64,000 nucleotides of DNA from Cordylochernes scorpioides (lineage: Eukaryota; Arthropoda; Arachnida; Pseudoscorpiones; Chernetidae). The notes below the pieces were generated by a model. That model worked only from the letters and a program-made list of their open reading frames with translations, searched no databases and was not told the origin of the DNA. Position numbers and translations under genes: made by a program. Positions 21,691 through 31,271 of the stretch are shown here, piece by piece (position 1 is the stretch's first letter; every line of letters starts with the position of its first letter). The DNA lies in the NCBI GenBank assembly GCA_030710605.1, contig CP092886.1, positions 47,779,794 to 47,843,793 on the forward strand, in the 5' to 3' direction.

Positions 21691-22557
21691 TTAAAGTCTC
21701 TCCTGCAAAAAAGACAATTTTTCTTCATTTTTGTTTCTGAAAAAGCAATCCTTTTCTTTATGATTTGTCTTTTTACAAATTCGGCAAGGAATATTTTCCT
21801 GGAATTTATTTTGAGATTTCTTAAAGAAGCATTGGTCTTGAGTATGATTTGTCTTTTTACAGATGGTACACCATTTTTTATTTAGTCTACAATATTTTGC
21901 TAAGTGCCCACTCTTTTTGCAGTTAAAGCACTGCTTTACTTTAGTAGCACTCATGGCTATTCCCTCTTCAGGCTTTACTTTTTGTTTAGTTTCTTCAAGT
22001 GATAGTCTTGATATTAAGTTTGTTAACGTTTTCTCACTTTTTGGTGTCGAATCCCATGCTGTGCTGAAGTAATTAAAGTAGTCAGGCAAAATGCTCAATA
22101 TTTTAGAAATTACAAAGCTTTCATCAATTTCTTGTTTTACATTATTTAGTTTGAATACTAAATTTTGCATTCTGCTTATATTTGTTGCCATATCTGTATT
22201 TTTGTCAAATTTGAATCCATGAAATTCTTGTAGTAATTTGCATTTTAATTGCTCATCTTCTCTTTGATAAATGGCTACTAGTTTTTCATACATTTCTTTT
22301 GAAGTTTTGCAATTTAGAATATGTGTTAAAACATTCTTTTCAATGGTTAACATTATGTATTTTTGTGCTTTGGCGTCTTTTAGGCTCCATTTATCTTTTC
22401 CAGTTTCATCTTTCAAGTCTTCAAACAACGATTTTCCATTTACAATATCTAGAAGGCCATTTGCTTTGAAAATAATTGTTATCTGAAAATTCCATAAATC
22501 AAAATTTTCAGGATTTTTAAGCCTCACAATATTTGTGATATCTTCGCTGACAGCCAT
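21691..22557 (-). CDS. Copia gag with three zinc knuckles
   Basis: 288 aa from MAVSEDITNIVRLKNPENF, the usual UBN2-type gag capsid. Near the C-terminus stand three CCHC knuckles in series: CFNCKKSGHLAKYC, CTICKKTNHTQDQC and CRICKKTNHKEKDC, each CX2CX4HX4C. Most copia gags have one. The frame ends early through a one-base change in a T-run near 21715. Beyond it the protease frame continues, so gag and pol were originally one polyprotein. Confidence 0.93.
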   Translation of the reverse strand: MAVSEDITNIVRLKNPENFDLWNFQITIIFKANGLLDIVNGKSLFEDLKDETGKDKWSLKDAKAQKYIMLTIEKNVLTHILNCKTSKEMYEKLVAIYQREDEQLKCKLLQEFHGFKFDKNTDMATNISRMQNLVFKLNNVKQEIDESFVISKILSILPDYFNYFSTAWDSTPKSEKTLTNLISRLSLEETKQKVKPEEGIAMSATKVKQCFNCKKSGHLAKYCRLNKKWCTICKKTNHTQDQCFFKKSQNKFQENIPCRICKKTNHKEKDCFFRNKNEEKLSFLQERL

Positions 22558-22609
22558 TTTGGTTTTTATTTATATTTTATATATATATTTTACCGCGATT
22601 CAAAAAGAA

Positions 22610-22625
22610 CCACGCTCTGCTACTA
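22610..22625 (-). promoter_or_regulatory. Copia primer-binding site (tRNA-iMet type)
   Basis: Directly after the 5' LTR the minus strand reads TAGTAGCAGAGC. The sequence complementary to the 3' end of initiator tRNA-Met is TGGTAGCAGAGC, so 11 of 12 match. This suggests priming by the 3' end of tRNA-iMet. Confidence 0.7.
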
Positions 22626-22903
22626 TGTTGGGAATCTTTTATGGTTCAGACAATGAAACAACAAATAACAAGTTTACTTACAGCTGAAGTGGTTTTAAAG
22701 AATTAGGCGATTTTACCTTTTATGAAAGTATTTTAAATTTATTATTTTCAAAGAGAGTTAGAAAAAAACATTTAACAATTTACATTACAATTACTAATTT
22801 TGTAAACAAAACCAACACTCCTTTGTTCTAGTTTTTATATTACAGTGTTGTCAGTCTAAAAGTATTTCAAGATCATTGATTTACTATTCTTTTTTTTCCA
22901 ACA
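22626..22903 (-). repeat. Copia 5' LTR
   Basis: 278 bp, partner of 18357-18638. It is followed on the element's strand by the primer-binding site at 22625-22614. Confidence 0.95.
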
Positions 22904-23423
22904 CGGAGCAGCAAGGATCAATAGTGCTGCAACAGGTGGGTGTTGTCATTCTCTATACTCCGCACTTCAATTTTCATTTATTTTCTCTCATAAACAACTA
23001 CTTAATGATGTTATTAATAAAAAATAGCCCAAATAATAGTTTGATTTTGAAATCAAAATAGAAAAAAATGCACTAATAACTCTGAATTTCTGACAAGTTA
23101 ATTTTCTTGCTTCAGAAAACATGTTCATTTTCCATTAATATATATGACATATGAGAAATATATAAGCTGTGTGGAGCTGTATCGTTTTAATTCTCATCCG
23201 CCATCTTTATTTACCAATTAACTTTTTTTGTTTACAAATTAAACTCTTCAGAAAACATTGAAACATATAGCTATATTCAAATTGCCCTAAAATTTAAATT
23301 TTTCAACACTATCAATAGGTATATAGATTTTCAAGACATTCAGACATTTCATTCATCAAGACATATAGACATTCAATAGAATGCAGTGTGATGAGAGAGA
23401 CAAGATGGCGCTATGGTAGTGCA

Positions 23424-23460
23424 ATCAATTGACTTCGTGGATAAACTAAACTGCTACCAC
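23424..23460 (+). other. Candidate exon C (degenerate)
   Basis: CAATCAATTGACTTCGTGGA aligns with the conserved block of exons A and B, reading VQSIDFVDKLNC. No clear donor is present. AAGATGGCGC lies just upstream, and GCCATCTT-type motifs precede exons A, B and C at similar distances (17495, 18134, 23208). Confidence 0.3.
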
Positions 23461-23725
23461 ATGAATATAACACTCTTACTATAGTTTAACCATAAATTGA
23501 TTTCTGAAAATCAGTAATTTCTTTTTTATTTTAGTGAAATCGTTATAATAAAAAATATATATTTAGAATTGTTTACAATGCACATATTGAGAAGATGAGA
23601 TCATATTGATTCCTTATCCATCATTCAAACTTCTAACATATATCCGCCCACTTTGCTTATTTCTCTCTATGGTATTTTACTTCTTAATCCCCACATTATT
23701 TATTAACTGGTAATTTTTGTTTCAG

Positions 23726-23778
23726 AAAAGCATCACAAGAGTACATTAGAAAAATGAGAGAAAAATTGAACCTTTCCG
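23726..23778 (+). other. Candidate exon D
   Basis: Acceptor TTTTTGTTTCAG and donor CCG/GTGAGC bound 53 nt with a single open frame containing ASQEYIRKMREKLNLS. It ends one base into a codon, which fits the two leading bases of candidate exon E (D-E joins without a stop). Family not recognised. Confidence 0.5.
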
Positions 23779-24678
23779 GTGAGCTGCTTTTATATTTGAA
23801 AGAAAGTTGATTTTCAATTAATTGACAATGTATTATTATATATCAAAATATAATGCATGTATATAATTATTTTTCTTAATATACAGTTAATATATTATAT
23901 AAAATTGAAAAAGGATCCTTTGGAAAATATGCCCATATAAATTTTAAAAAAGAATTGCCTTACTTAAGTCACATAAAACAATATATAAACAACTATTTTT
24001 ATTTGTTTATTAAAGATAAATAGTTTTAACCATGAAGAGTCATAAATAATTTTGAAAAAAAAAAAATATATATATATATATAGATATTTGTAAACCTAGC
24101 ACTGATTCAATAATAAGAAAAAGAGTTCCTTTTTTAAATTAATAATTTGTGGTATTTTGCATTTACTGTAGTATTATGATATTTTTGTTTTCACCATTAA
24201 TAGTTTAAAGGATAAATACCAATATGTTTTTAAAAATATATCTAACTTGTATTAATCAGCCATTTTTTGCTTCACCATAAAGTACAATATTGATGTAGAG
24301 TAAATGGTCAATGGTGTTTCAGATCGAACAAGATCGAAATCTTTCCCTTCTTCTTCTTCATTTTTGCATCATCCATCATAAGGTGAGGAGAAATATTTTC
24401 TGGTAAATTATTTTTAAATATAATATATATATAACTGAATTGGAACGTTTGCTTACGTTCCTTCCTGAAGTTTTTGTTTAGATATTTAAAATATTTATTT
24501 TTAACTCCCGAATTTTCTATAAAATCTAAGTAAGGATTTCTTATATTCGTTAGTACATAAGATGAAGGTAAAATGGGATGTAGCAAAGACTCGTATTTAT
24601 GATAAATTGCCCATGTGTAATTTGTGGAGGAAAGAGAGAGATAATATTGAACAAAATAGATTATTTTATTTGAAACAG

Positions 24679-24745
24679 ATTCGATGTTGATTGTGGGTGG
24701 TGAAATGATGGTAATCTTGCCCAGTCCAGCATATTCTCAGATGAA
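24679..24745 (+). other. Candidate exon E
   Basis: Acceptor TTTGAAACAG and donor GAA/GTGAGT bound 67 nt. The only open frame reads SMLIVGGEMMVILPSPAYSQ and is in phase with exon D. GC content is about twice that of the flanks. Low complexity is absent. No family recognised. Confidence 0.5.
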
Positions 24746-24833
24746 GTGAGTATTTCCTTAAGACAAATTGTTCATGGTAGTCTTGGGCAAATTGGGTGGT
24801 TGTATGGTTTAGCTTGTACTTAACCTCTGCCAA

Positions 24834-25200
24834 CTCTGCCTTTGCCAGTCCCAAACCCTGCTGAAAAGGGGGGAGGAGAGGGAGCAGTAACAAGTTCGGT
24901 AAAAAACCTGGGCACAGCTGGTCAGGCTGATAGTACCCTGTAAGGGCTCATAATCCAGAGATACGATGAGCAGCGTTTGTACTCTTTGATAGAAACCGCT
25001 GCACATGGCGTCTGTTCCTCATGTCAGTGGCGGCCATTTCTTTTGACGCTAAGTCGACCTGCCACTGAGTAGTGTTCCCAATTTTAATGACAAAGGCAGA
25101 TGCATTTTTCTTTCCCCAATTATGATAGTTGTAAAACAGACACCATCAAGGGTCACAACTTGATACCCTAATATGGTTGAGTGGAGATAAGAAATAAAAG
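24834..25200 (+). mobile_element. R365 retroposed repeat, copy b
   Basis: It matches 3401-3764 and 41954-42324 end to end (GGAGCAGTAACAAG, GATAGTACCCTGTAAGGGCT, CACATGGCGTCTGTTCCTCA, CTTGATACCCTAATATG). It is the most diverged full-length copy. Confidence 0.85.
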
Positions 25201-25791
25201 AAGACTTGTTATTAATTTGGGAAAAGATTTTTCTATATTTAAATGACAAATTTACACCCAACAAAACAAAATAATATTTTCCTCATTACGTTTGGTGGTT
25301 GTAAAATATATCTTTCAAATTTAGAGCAAAATAATTAGCTTAAATAGATTCATAAATTCATATTTTCACATATATAGATGAGATGTGGTGTGATGAGATG
25401 TGTGAATGTTATTTTTGAAATTCATTTAATATATATATATTATATTCAACCCAGACTGTATGTGAGATGTGTTTGGTAAAGTGGAGGCCTAGTATATTAT
25501 TTAAAATAAATTAAAAGGTTTTTTCCTGCAAATCAGAAGTAATAAGATTTGAAAAGGGAATCTTTGAAACAAATATGTATATTTCATACATTATATTGAC
25601 TATTTAAAAAATAATTATTATTATCCTAATATATTTTTTATTAATTGAAATCAAAGGGGAATATCTTGTCATATTAATTTTGAAACAATAGATACACAAA
25701 TAAAATATTAGGTTTGTTTACTTTTTCTTTTTATAAATAAGTTAAGGATTCTGTATTCTAATCAATCAGCGAATAAACCTTTATGTTGCAG

Positions 25792-25857
25792 ACAGCTCTC
25801 CTGTGACTTCGGCCTCAATGAATAATAAAGAATTAAGCAATTTATATTTAAAATAAG
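25792..25857 (+). other. Candidate exon F (terminal coding?)
   Basis: Acceptor TTATGTTGCAG, donor AAG/GTAGGT. After exon E the frame reads QLSCDFGLNE then TAA. If E is skipped, D joins F in a second open frame, SSPVTSASMNNKELSN, also ending in TAA. Every frame stops inside F, so it would hold the C-terminus or be a non-coding exon. Confidence 0.42.
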
Positions 25858-25919
25858 GTAGGTATATTTTGATGGATAGTATATGTTATAATTCTCTATC
25901 AACTGTCTTTGATTTCCAG

Positions 25920-25941
25920 ACATAGGTATGGTCATCTACAG
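25920..25941 (+). other. Candidate microexon G
   Basis: A 22-nt segment between a strong acceptor (TTTGATTTCCAG) and donor GTAATG. An alternative donor inside it (ACATAG/GTATGG) is possible. Downstream of exon F it would be untranslated. Confidence 0.3.
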
Positions 25942-26014
25942 GTAATGACCTTCCAGAATGGTTGCAAGGTTTTTCCGCTGTGAACTAAGTGCAATTCTCA
26001 ACTCGAAACCACAT

Positions 26015-26280
26015 TTTTTTGCTAATTCCTAGTACAAGTAGAACAAGCCATGATAATCATGATGGATAGAAGGCGACTGCTTTTACTGTAAGTTCGACTT
26101 TTCACTTACAAATATGGCAGAGCCCCATTTGGTTACTTGCACTCGCTGGTGGGGTTGAACTTTTGCAAGAATCGGGGGCCATTGAAGCATTTTTTTATCA
26201 GAAAAAAGTGCCCAATGCAGGAATCGAACCCGGGTCGTAGCGGTCGAAAACATACAGTTTAGACCATCCTTCCACAAACC
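26015..26280 (-). mobile_element. tRNA-derived SINE, copy 1
   Basis: 266 bp between 9-bp duplications AAACCACAT (26006-26014 and 26281-26289). Minus strand: the tRNA-like head has a box A-like TGGTCTAAACTG and box B GGGTTCGATTCC, then a body shared with copies 2-4, then a 3' end with a short A-tail (plus-strand T-run from 26015). Pol III promoter by homology. Confidence 0.9.
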
Positions 26281-26329
26281 AAACCACATCATTGCCTGTA
26301 TTGGCTCATCCATTGATGAGCTCTACTCA

Positions 26330-26367
26330 TACTCAGCAGACGCCATCAAAGCTTGATACCTTAATAT
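26330..26367 (+). repeat. Fragment of R365 3' end, split by gypsy
   Basis: CATCAAAGCTTGATACCTTAATAT here and ATGATTAAATGGAGATAAGA at 31700-31720 are the two halves of the R365 tail. The gypsy element entered at ATAT between them. Confidence 0.7.
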
Positions 26368-26792
26368 TGTTGTGTGTCAACAAGCAACCGACCGGAAATA
26401 CACGTGACGTTGCAAAATTATCTTAAATTTTGATTATTTTATTTATTTATCAGAGAAACGGCACCACAGAGATAACAGGCACAAGTTGTATTTGACCACG
26501 GACCACCGTTTTCACGGAATGCTTACAAATACAACGTGCCAGTTATCGTTGGACCTTCGTGCATTTTATTTATTTATTTTTTTCTTTTATCCTTGCCCGG
26601 CGAACAAAAGATGTCTTGTACCAGATCTAACCCTCCCAACGGCTATACCGCAGAGAATCGGACCTCAACAACCCTCCAGAACCGGACCACAAGCCCAGCC
26701 CTGGAACGGGCCATGGTGACCATAGCCCACCAGGACAATGTACTGCAACCTACCAATAAATTGAGTTTTATATCCCCACTTCAGCCTCATCA
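26368..26792 (+). repeat. Gypsy 5' LTR (long form)
   Basis: 425 bp. Contains the gag start codons (26536, 26611). A 224-bp internal part (26499-26722), bounded by TGACCA repeats, is missing from the shorter LTR at 60125-63369. Confidence 0.95.
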
Positions 26793-27573
26793 CATGGTGG
26801 AGAGCAGTGTCGGCCCAGCACCTCAAGCAGCGAACATAAATATCGGCTACGGAGAGACGTGTTTCAACCCGGAGGAGGAAGACATCGAGGACCACGTGGA
26901 GGAATTCAAGACGTGGCTGACGGCGAGCAAGGTACCGAAGGGAGACTGGACGAAGGCCCTAGTACGGCGGCTTCCACTTGACGGCCGTGAATTTATCAAG
27001 TGCAGGTTTGACCCTTCAGCCGCACTTGAAGACGTCTTGGAAGCACTGAAACTTTGCTACCCAAGGAACGACGGCCGGGCACGTAGTAGGGGTAACGAAT
27101 TAAAGAAAACGAGACGGCCCCAGTCCACGGAAGATACGGGGAGATATTTGATGAACCTGATTACGGCCCACGCGACGGCAGGCGAGTTTTCGCCGTTTGA
27201 TTCAAGCAAGGAGGCATTGTGGGCATTGTCTCCAAAAGACTGCCTACTACTGGCAGCCTCGTGGAGCACCACGCGGAACCCAGAAGAGGCCGACTTCCTA
27301 CAGGCTGCGAAATTCCTCGACGAGGCGGATAAATGGAACAAGGAACGGACGGAGGCAGGTACAACGACGAGTTGGGAAACAACTACGAGGACGGCGGAAG
27401 AGTGGGAACAAAAACAAGGACGAAATACAAGGACCGAAACGCCCATGGAAAAAGCAAGAAGATTTATGCTACCGGACGGGACGCCAAGATGCTTCACTTG
27501 TTACCAGACGGGGCACAAACACTGGGATTGCCCGAAAAGGAGGCCACGTGGTAAGTACAATTTTTGCCTCTAA
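26611..27573 (+). CDS. Gypsy gag, starting inside the LTR
   Basis: The frame is open from 26536. I prefer ATG 26611 (MSCTRSNPPNGY) because the first 25 codons are T-rich. It runs uninterrupted from the LTR into the internal region and ends at TAA 27571-27573. The capsid region is followed by a single CCHC knuckle CFTCYQTGHKHWDC near 27490. No obvious free leader separates LTR and gag, so the primer-binding site would lie within coding sequence (TGGTGGAGAGCAG at 26796 is the only TGG-start candidate; its tRNA is unclear). Confidence 0.85.
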   Translation: MSCTRSNPPNGYTAENRTSTTLQNRTTSPALERAMVTIAHQDNVLQPTNKLSFISPLQPHHMVESSVGPAPQAANINIGYGETCFNPEEEDIEDHVEEFKTWLTASKVPKGDWTKALVRRLPLDGREFIKCRFDPSAALEDVLEALKLCYPRNDGRARSRGNELKKTRRPQSTEDTGRYLMNLITAHATAGEFSPFDSSKEALWALSPKDCLLLAASWSTTRNPEEADFLQAAKFLDEADKWNKERTEAGTTTSWETTTRTAEEWEQKQGRNTRTETPMEKARRFMLPDGTPRCFTCYQTGHKHWDCPKRRPRGKYNFCL

Positions 27574-28618
27574 TCCTGTGGTGGAAGTTTCAAACAGTGT
27601 AGAGAGCGTACCACGTGTATTTTCCGAGGTTACTGGTAACACCAATCGCATAATCTTCAGGGTAAAAGGACAACCGGGGGTTAACGAGAAACAGACATTA
27701 AATAAGGTACCAATAGAAAAATCCACTTTAGAAATAGGGGGTACAGCAATGGAAAAATTCCGTTTGACAGGTATGACAAATTTCTGTTTAATCACGCATA
27801 TCAATGAGACACATGTAGGCAAACTGATTTTCGATTCAGGGGCAAATGTTAGCTGCATAGACGAAGGAATAGCCAACGCACTAGGATGTGCTAGAATGCC
27901 TTCAAAATTACTTATACGGGGAATAAGTGGGTCAGTAGTCTCGAACACGTGCACATACTTGGAGGTCAACATTGATGGTTTCGACATATGTGGCAGGTTC
28001 ACCATAATTCCAGGAAACGGGGGAAAAGATTATTTTCGGCGTCGATATTCTAACAATCATTGCAAAATTATGTTTAGAGACGAATCGGTAGAATTGTATA
28101 GGCCAAAATTAGGCAGGGACGACCACGTGGTAGAACTAAACGAAGAACGGGAACTCGAGAGGTTAGGCACAATTACGAGCGATCGGAAAAACCCCAAACA
28201 AAAGTACTGCATACTAGACGACCTTGAAATTGCACCACGTTGTAAAACGAGGGTTAAGTTAAAAGGGCCAACAGTAATGGCGGGCATTTTAGAACCCCAC
28301 CCCGACTGCGTAAGAAGAACGGGGCTACTAATACCATCAGTACACGTTTCCGAAACGGTATCCGAGATATTCATTGATGTCATAAATACTAGGAACGAGC
28401 CGGTGCGGTTGGTAGCAAACTCGTGCTTGTTACGATCCGGCGGGGAAATAGCGAATGTTTCTTTCCTAAGTGAACAGGTGGGATACAGTACGACGGCCAC
28501 GTGCAAATACGAACCACAGAAGTTCGATATAAACCCGGAGCTATCGGACAGCGAAAAAAATCGACGTACTGGACGTATTGTACAGGTATCGGGAACTTTT
28601 CTCAGAAGAGTGGAATAA
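27541..28618 (+). pseudogene. Gypsy protease region
   Basis: LIFDSGANVSCIDEGIA at 27824-27874 contains the aspartic protease DSGA (27833-27844). The later protease motif appears only in another frame (FGVDILTIIAKL near 28033-28068), so a shift lies near 28020. The linker to RT then continues in the first frame to 28618. Overlap with the gag end suggests the original gag-pol was expressed by frameshifting. Confidence 0.85.
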
Positions 28619-29513
28619 GGCGGCAGATATCGAACCGTACCACATTAAACTTAAAGCGAACACGGAACCAATTCGACAAAAAGCCTATCGCCGCAGTCCT
28701 AAGGAACGTGATATTATAGAGGAACAGGTTAAAGAAATGTGTGAAAAAGGAGTTATTAGGAAATCAACATCTCCATGGGCGAGCCCGGTCGTTTTGGTTA
28801 AAAAATCAGACGGATCCTATAGGTTTTGTGTGGACTATAGAAAAGTTAACAACGTAACCGAAAAATTCTCATATCCATTACCGGATATCACCGACTGCCT
28901 GGACCGTTTAGCGGGAATGAAGTATTTCTCTCACACGGGTTTTGTTAGCGGTTATTGGCAGTGTCCACTGGATGAAACAAGCAAGCCAATTACAGCGTTC
29001 ACGACAGGTAACGGGTTGTACGAGTTTCAAGTGTTACCCTTTGGTTTAACCGGGGCACCGGGTCATTTCGAAAGAATCATGGATACACTGTTAGCTGAAT
29101 TGAAATGGTCCGAGTGTATGGTTTATCTAGATGACGTCATCGTGTACGGAAGAGACATACGTGAACACAACGTGCGGTTAACAAATGTTCTAGAATGTTT
29201 CCGCGGGGCAGGCTTATCCCTAAAACCATCAAAATGTAGATTCGCCTACCAAAAGTTACCAATTTTGGGACACGTGGTATCGGAAAACGGCGTAGAACCG
29301 GCTACTGATAAGATCGAGGCGGTTAAGGAATTTCCGATTCCGAAAAATGTCAAGCAAGTTCGTTCGTTTCTGGGACTTTGCGGCTATTATCGCCATTTCA
29401 TAAAAAACTTTTCAAAGATAAGCAAACCGCTGACGTGTTTAACGGAAAAAGATAAGAAATTCGTGATAGGTCCGGCCGAAATAGAAGCTTTCGAAACCTT
29501 AAAAAAAAATTGA
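28578..29513 (+). pseudogene. Gypsy reverse transcriptase, first Asp replaced
   Basis: Gypsy RT text is clear: KSTSPWASPVVLVKKSDGS, RFCVDYRKVN, LPFGLTGAPGHFERIM, catalytic YLDD at 29124-29135, LGLCGYYRHFI. In the first palm motif the expected LDL-SGYWQ reads TGFVSGYWQ: GGT at 28938-28940 encodes Gly where the metal-binding Asp should be. The frame ends in an A-run near 29505. Confidence 0.95.
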
Positions 29514-30076
29514 CTGAGGAGCCAATTCTAGCACACTTCAACCCAGACGCTAGAATAGAAATACATACGGACGCATCAATCGTGGGATTAGGCGCGGTGC
29601 TAATGCAACCGGACAATGACGGGTTTTTGCACCCGATCCACTACTTGTCGAGAACGACATCGAAACACGAGAGTAAATATGGTATCTCAGAACTAGAGTG
29701 TTTAGCAATAGTCTGGGCTCTACAAAAGTTACGGCCGTACATCTTCGGGAGAGAATTCAAAGTCGTAACCGACCATAGCGCGTTAACGTGGCTAGCTAAC
29801 GTATGTGACCCGTGCTCAAGACTTACTAGATGGGGGTTAAAACTCATGGAGCACGACTTTGAAATAGTCCACCGCGCAGGGAGGAAGAACGTTGCACCGG
29901 ACGCACTCTCACGCAACCCGTTCCACAAAAACGATACGAACGTCGAAAACAACTTCAACGATTTAACGGCATGCACAGTACGGATCGACGAAAACGGACA
30001 AAAGGAAGACACGTTTTGCCGCGATATTACCGGGAAACTACCAGACGCTAAAACAAGGGACGAATATAAAAAATAA
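29510..30076 (+). pseudogene. Gypsy RNase H
   Basis: RNase H acid residues are in place (IHTDAS, ELECLAIVWAL, VTDHSALTWL), followed by the tether KNVAPDALSRNPF. The frame is shifted from RT by an A9 run and stops at 30076. Confidence 0.92.
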
Positions 30077-30123
30077 ACGGGATCCTTTATAAAAAGAACC
30101 ATGCAACACAAGGTAACCAATGG

Positions 30124-31231
30124 TTGGTCGTAGCACCAAAGCAAAGCGTATCCGAAATAATGAAAACAGCGCACGATATACCCGAGGCAGGACACATGGG
30201 GGCAGCGAAGACGGTCCACCGTATTAAGCAACGGTTCTACTGGAGAGGTCTGGAAGAAGACGTGCGGAAATACGTTAGGTCGTGCAAAGTGTGCCAGGCC
30301 TTCAAACCACAGAGGTTCAAACCCGCAGCCCCGCTAGAACCGTTACCACCAGCAACAGACATCTGGGAACGAGTGGGAATAGACCACCAAGGTCCTTTCA
30401 AAAAATCGGTAGAAGGCTACGAACACATTCTAACGATCGTAGACCATTTTAGTAAATACGCACTTACAATCCCGGTAAAAGATACAAAGGAGGAAACCAC
30501 GTGCAACGCACTCTCAGACAATCTGCTCTACGTTTTTGGTACTCCGAAATGCATAATATCCGATCAAGGCAAATCTTTCGATTAGAGTACTTTTAGAGAC
30601 TTTACACGGTTGTACGGGATTAAACATATTATGGCTTCCGCGGCACACCTGCAAACAAACGGCTTATGCGAAAAACTCAACGGCATCATAAAAAAACGGC
30701 ATCAGAGTTTATCTCGAGGACGATCACGCCGAATGGCCGAGATTCGTAAAAACAGCGACTTTTGCGTATAACTCGTCCATTCAGTCGTCGACACAGGTGA
30801 CACTGCATAAGTTGATATTTGGCGTAAAACTGAGGACGTCCCTAGACGTAGGACTACCAACCGTCGACGAGCCAGTAAAAACTTACGACGAATACGTGAC
30901 CAACCGCATTTTAGAAAACGAGAGATTAAAGAAAATTGCCGACAAAAACTACCGAGACCGGACAATGATGACGAAGTGTCAGTATGACCTTGCGAACCGT
31001 GACCGCTTCCGGAAGTTTGAAGTGGGCGACCTGGTACTACTGGAGTCGTCTCGCAGGAAACCAGGGAAAACGGAGAAATTTCTGCCGAAATACGTAGGAC
31101 CGTACGTAATAACGGATAGAATCAAGGAAACGACATATAGGTTACGACCACAGGACGGACGCAACGAAAATAGTAGGCGCCAGAGCACGTTAGCGCACGT
31201 GTCAAGACTTAAGGAATTTCTAGAAAGATAA
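30124..31231 (+). pseudogene. Gypsy integrase, stop and frameshifts
   Basis: HHCC zinc module (HDIPEAGH through CKVCQ), core D in GIDHQGPF, D in IISDQGKSFD. A TAG stop follows at 30583-30585. The third acid (QTNGLCEKLNG) is in the frame just after, near 30655-30685. The C-terminal frame 30797-31231 has the GPY/F-type module VGDLVLLES and LPKYVGPYVI. No envelope gene follows. Confidence 0.93.
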
Positions 31232-31271
31232 CGGCGACTCAAGGGACCGAGTCTAAGATAAGAGGGGGTGG

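Larger units (their letters stand above)
18357..22903 (-). mobile_element. Young Ty1/copia retrotransposon, full length
   Basis: LTRs at 18357-18638 and 22626-22903 are almost identical (one substitution and a short T-run difference seen). They begin TGTTGGGAATC and end CCAACA on the plus strand. The perfect 5-bp duplication CGGAG lies at 18352-18356 and 22904-22908. Internal order on the minus strand is gag, protease, integrase, RT, RNase H, the copia order. All coding parts are present but the frame is broken by about four one-base changes. It sits inside candidate exon B. Confidence 0.97.
18321..22935 (+). other. Candidate exon B, split by copia
   Basis: Joining 18321-18356 and 22909-22935 across the copia and one copy of its CGGAG duplication gives a 63-nt segment. 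It has a CCACAG acceptor, a CAACAG/GTGGGT donor and one open phase-0 frame containing TTLKQSIDSAEQQGS. It is the best-formed member of the E1/A/B/C series. Copia insertion would disrupt it unless the element is spliced around. Confidence 0.42.
22936..26005. other. Intron-like AT-rich sequence between candidate exons
   Basis: Apart from candidate exons C-G and repeat R365b, the stretch is A/T-rich with simple TA runs and no ORF. GC-rich islands coincide with the exon candidates. 24308-24586 on the minus strand is an open but composition-driven frame. Confidence 0.5.

Noticed and set aside
24666..24893. Minus-strand frame overlapping candidate exon E
   Set aside because: It crosses from unique sequence into R365b, so it cannot be one gene; splice signals favour the plus strand.
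26217..26280. A second functional tRNA gene
   Set aside because: B box is good but the cloverleaf is not complete, and the sequence is the head of a SINE with TSDs.
29495..29520. Programmed frameshift at the A9 run between RT and RNase H
   Set aside because: Gypsy RT and RNase H are normally one frame; other breaks in the element are also at homopolymers, so decay or sequencing error is simpler.
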